Shown here: in pieces, positions 6,351-7,479 of the stretch
Numbering within the stretch: position 1 is the stretch's first letter
Layout of the letters: every line of letters starts with the position of its first letter
NCBI GenBank assembly: GCA_009885415.1
Contig: VFKU01000634.1
Coordinates: 1-7,479 of the forward strand
DNA: 7,479 bases
Source of the DNA: Rhodothermota bacterium
Lineage (GTDB): Bacteria; Hydrogenedentota; Hydrogenedentia; Hydrogenedentales; GCA-2746185
Direction: 5' to 3'
Made by a program: the position numbers and the translations under genes
Notes under the pieces: model-generated
Told to the model about the DNA's origin: nothing
Database searches by the model: none
The model's input: the letters and a program-made list of their open reading frames with translations, nothing else

Positions 6351-7479
6351 ATGCCCCGGTTTGAATCCAAAATCGATCTGAAGTCCGATGCATACCGCGC
6401 GAACCGCGAGGCGCACCTGGCGCTGATCGGCGGGTTCCGCGGGCTGGAAGAGAAAATCCGGGCGAATTCGGCGCGGTCCGAGGCGAAGTTTCGCAAGCGG
6501 GGGCAGTTGTTGCCTCGGGAGCGACTCAATCTTCTGCTCGATCGCGGCGCGCCTTTCTTGGGCATCTCGACCTTGTGCGGTTACAAGATGCACGACGACG
6601 ACGGCGACGCGAACATTTCCGGCGGCGGGAACATCGCGGGGATTGGGTATGTGTCGGGCGTGCGCTGCATGATTGCGGCGAGCGACTCTGGTATTCGCGG
6701 GGGCGCGGCGACGCCGTTGGGCGGGGACAAAGGCCTGCGAGCGCAGCAGATCGCGATGGAGAACAAGCTGCCCTATGTGCAGTTGATTGAGAGCGCTGGC
6801 GCGAATTTGTTCCGGCAATCCGAAATGTTCGTCAAGGGCGGGCGTGGGTTTGCGAACCTGGCGAAGATGTCGGCGATGGGGATTCCGGTGGTCGGCGTGA
6901 CGCACGGATCCTCGACGGCGGGCGGGGCGTATCAGTCGGGACTGTGCGATTACTTGGTGGTGGTGCGCGGGCGCTCGAAGATTTTCCTGGCCGGTCCGCC
7001 GCTGTTGAAGGCCGCTACCGGCGAGATTGCGACGGATGAGGACCTTGGCGGCGCGGAGATGCACTACTTCGGGCCGGGGACGGCGGAGTACCTCGCGGAG
7101 GACGACGCGGACGGTATCCGGATGGCGCGCGAGGTGATCGCGAAGCTGGGCTGGAACCGCGAGGGCGCGATCCCGGCGCCGATCTCGGGGCGCGCGCCGC
7201 AATACGACCCGGAGGAAATTCTCGGCGTGGTGCCGGTGGACTACCGCCAGCCCTATGACTGCCGCGAGGTGATCGCGCGGATTGTAGATGACTCGGATAT
7301 TTTGGACTTCAAGCCCGCGTATGGCCCGCATACGGCGACTTTGCATGCTTCCATCGACGGGCACGCGGTGGGGATTTTGGCGAACAACGGGCCGATCGAT
7401 CCCGACGGCGCGACGAAGGCGACGCAGTTTATCCATCTCTGTTGCCAGAGCGGCACGCCGCTGGTGTTTTTGCAGAACA
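6351..7479 (+). CDS. Acyl-CoA carboxylase carboxyltransferase beta subunit, 3' end outside window
   Basis: The frame from ATG 6351 runs to the window edge with no stop; 376 residues are visible of a family that usually has about 510-540. The start matches the family's usual N-terminus (MPRFESKIDLKSDAYRANRE), and no upstream in-frame start is available before a TGA at 6309-6311; the ribosome-binding site is weak (GGAA, 10 nt away). Diagnostic features are RGQLLPRERLNLLLD (50-64), D112-SGIRGG, AMENKLPYVQLIESAGAN (135-152), AGGAY (190-194) and the KIFLAGPPLLKAATGE block (210-225). These are the crotonase-fold carboxyltransferase active site, which moves CO2 from carboxybiotin to an acyl-CoA. The sequence is closest in my memory to the methylcrotonyl/geranyl-CoA carboxylase beta group, including AccD2- and AtuC-like proteins, not the propionyl-CoA type. 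The substrate is unresolved. A biotin carboxylase/carrier subunit would be expected downstream, outside the window. Confidence 0.9.
   Translation, partial: MPRFESKIDLKSDAYRANREAHLALIGGFRGLEEKIRANSARSEAKFRKRGQLLPRERLNLLLDRGAPFLGISTLCGYKMHDDDGDANISGGGNIAGIGYVSGVRCMIAASDSGIRGGAATPLGGDKGLRAQQIAMENKLPYVQLIESAGANLFRQSEMFVKGGRGFANLAKMSAMGIPVVGVTHGSSTAGGAYQSGLCDYLVVVRGRSKIFLAGPPLLKAATGEIATDEDLGGAEMHYFGPGTAEYLAEDDADGIRMAREVIAKLGWNREGAIPAPISGRAPQYDPEEILGVVPVDYRQPYDCREVIARIVDDSDILDFKPAYGPHTATLHASIDGHAVGILANNGPIDPDGATKATQFIHLCCQSGTPLVFLQN

Noticed and set aside
6327..7436. 369-codon minus-strand open frame opposite the carboxyltransferase
   Set aside because: Arg-rich shadow; the plus-strand frame is an unmistakable carboxyltransferase.

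Overview
The window is GC-rich bacterial DNA with six protein-coding genes, two of them cut by the window edges. The gene content suggests a Gram-negative, planctomycete-like or Hydrogenedentes-like bacterium. This rests on a thioredoxin/PDZ protein with a CxxCH motif, a large secreted PHP-type metallohydrolase and a secreted protein with a VHEWGTFT N-terminus. The phylum is an inference from gene families, not proven by the sequence.

Layout. Bases 1-899 (+) hold the 3' end of a gene whose product carries the tail of a probable thioredoxin-like domain, a CxxCH motif and two PDZ-like domains. Bases 900-1038 hold a palindromic and tandem 27-nt repeat resembling a REP-like element found in many bacterial genomes. 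It runs in frame into the next gene. That gene (about 919-1620, +) encodes a stand-alone exported domain like the N-terminal domain of DsbD, with a Cys pair. After a 64-nt gap holding a possible hairpin comes a DUF4386-like six-helix membrane protein (1685-2419, +). A 40-nt gap then leads to a 797-residue secreted CehA/McbA-type PHP metallohydrolase (2460-4853, +). On the opposite strand a 446-residue exported protein of unknown function (4850-6190, -) converges on it, and the two genes share a CTAG stop. A 160-nt AT-richer divergent intergenic region (6191-6350) separates this from an acyl-CoA carboxylase carboxyltransferase beta subunit (6351 to the right edge, +).

How they may work together. 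The first two genes are same-strand and both point to thiol or electron-transfer chemistry outside the cytoplasm: a Trx/CxxCH/PDZ protein followed by a DsbD-alpha-like module. This is the most plausible candidate for a little-described small system here. The membrane protein and the metallohydrolase follow on the same strand with short gaps, so co-transcription is possible but unproven. The carboxyltransferase is a separate metabolic unit whose biotin carboxylase partner probably lies beyond the window. I saw no tRNA, rRNA, CRISPR array, transposase or phage gene.
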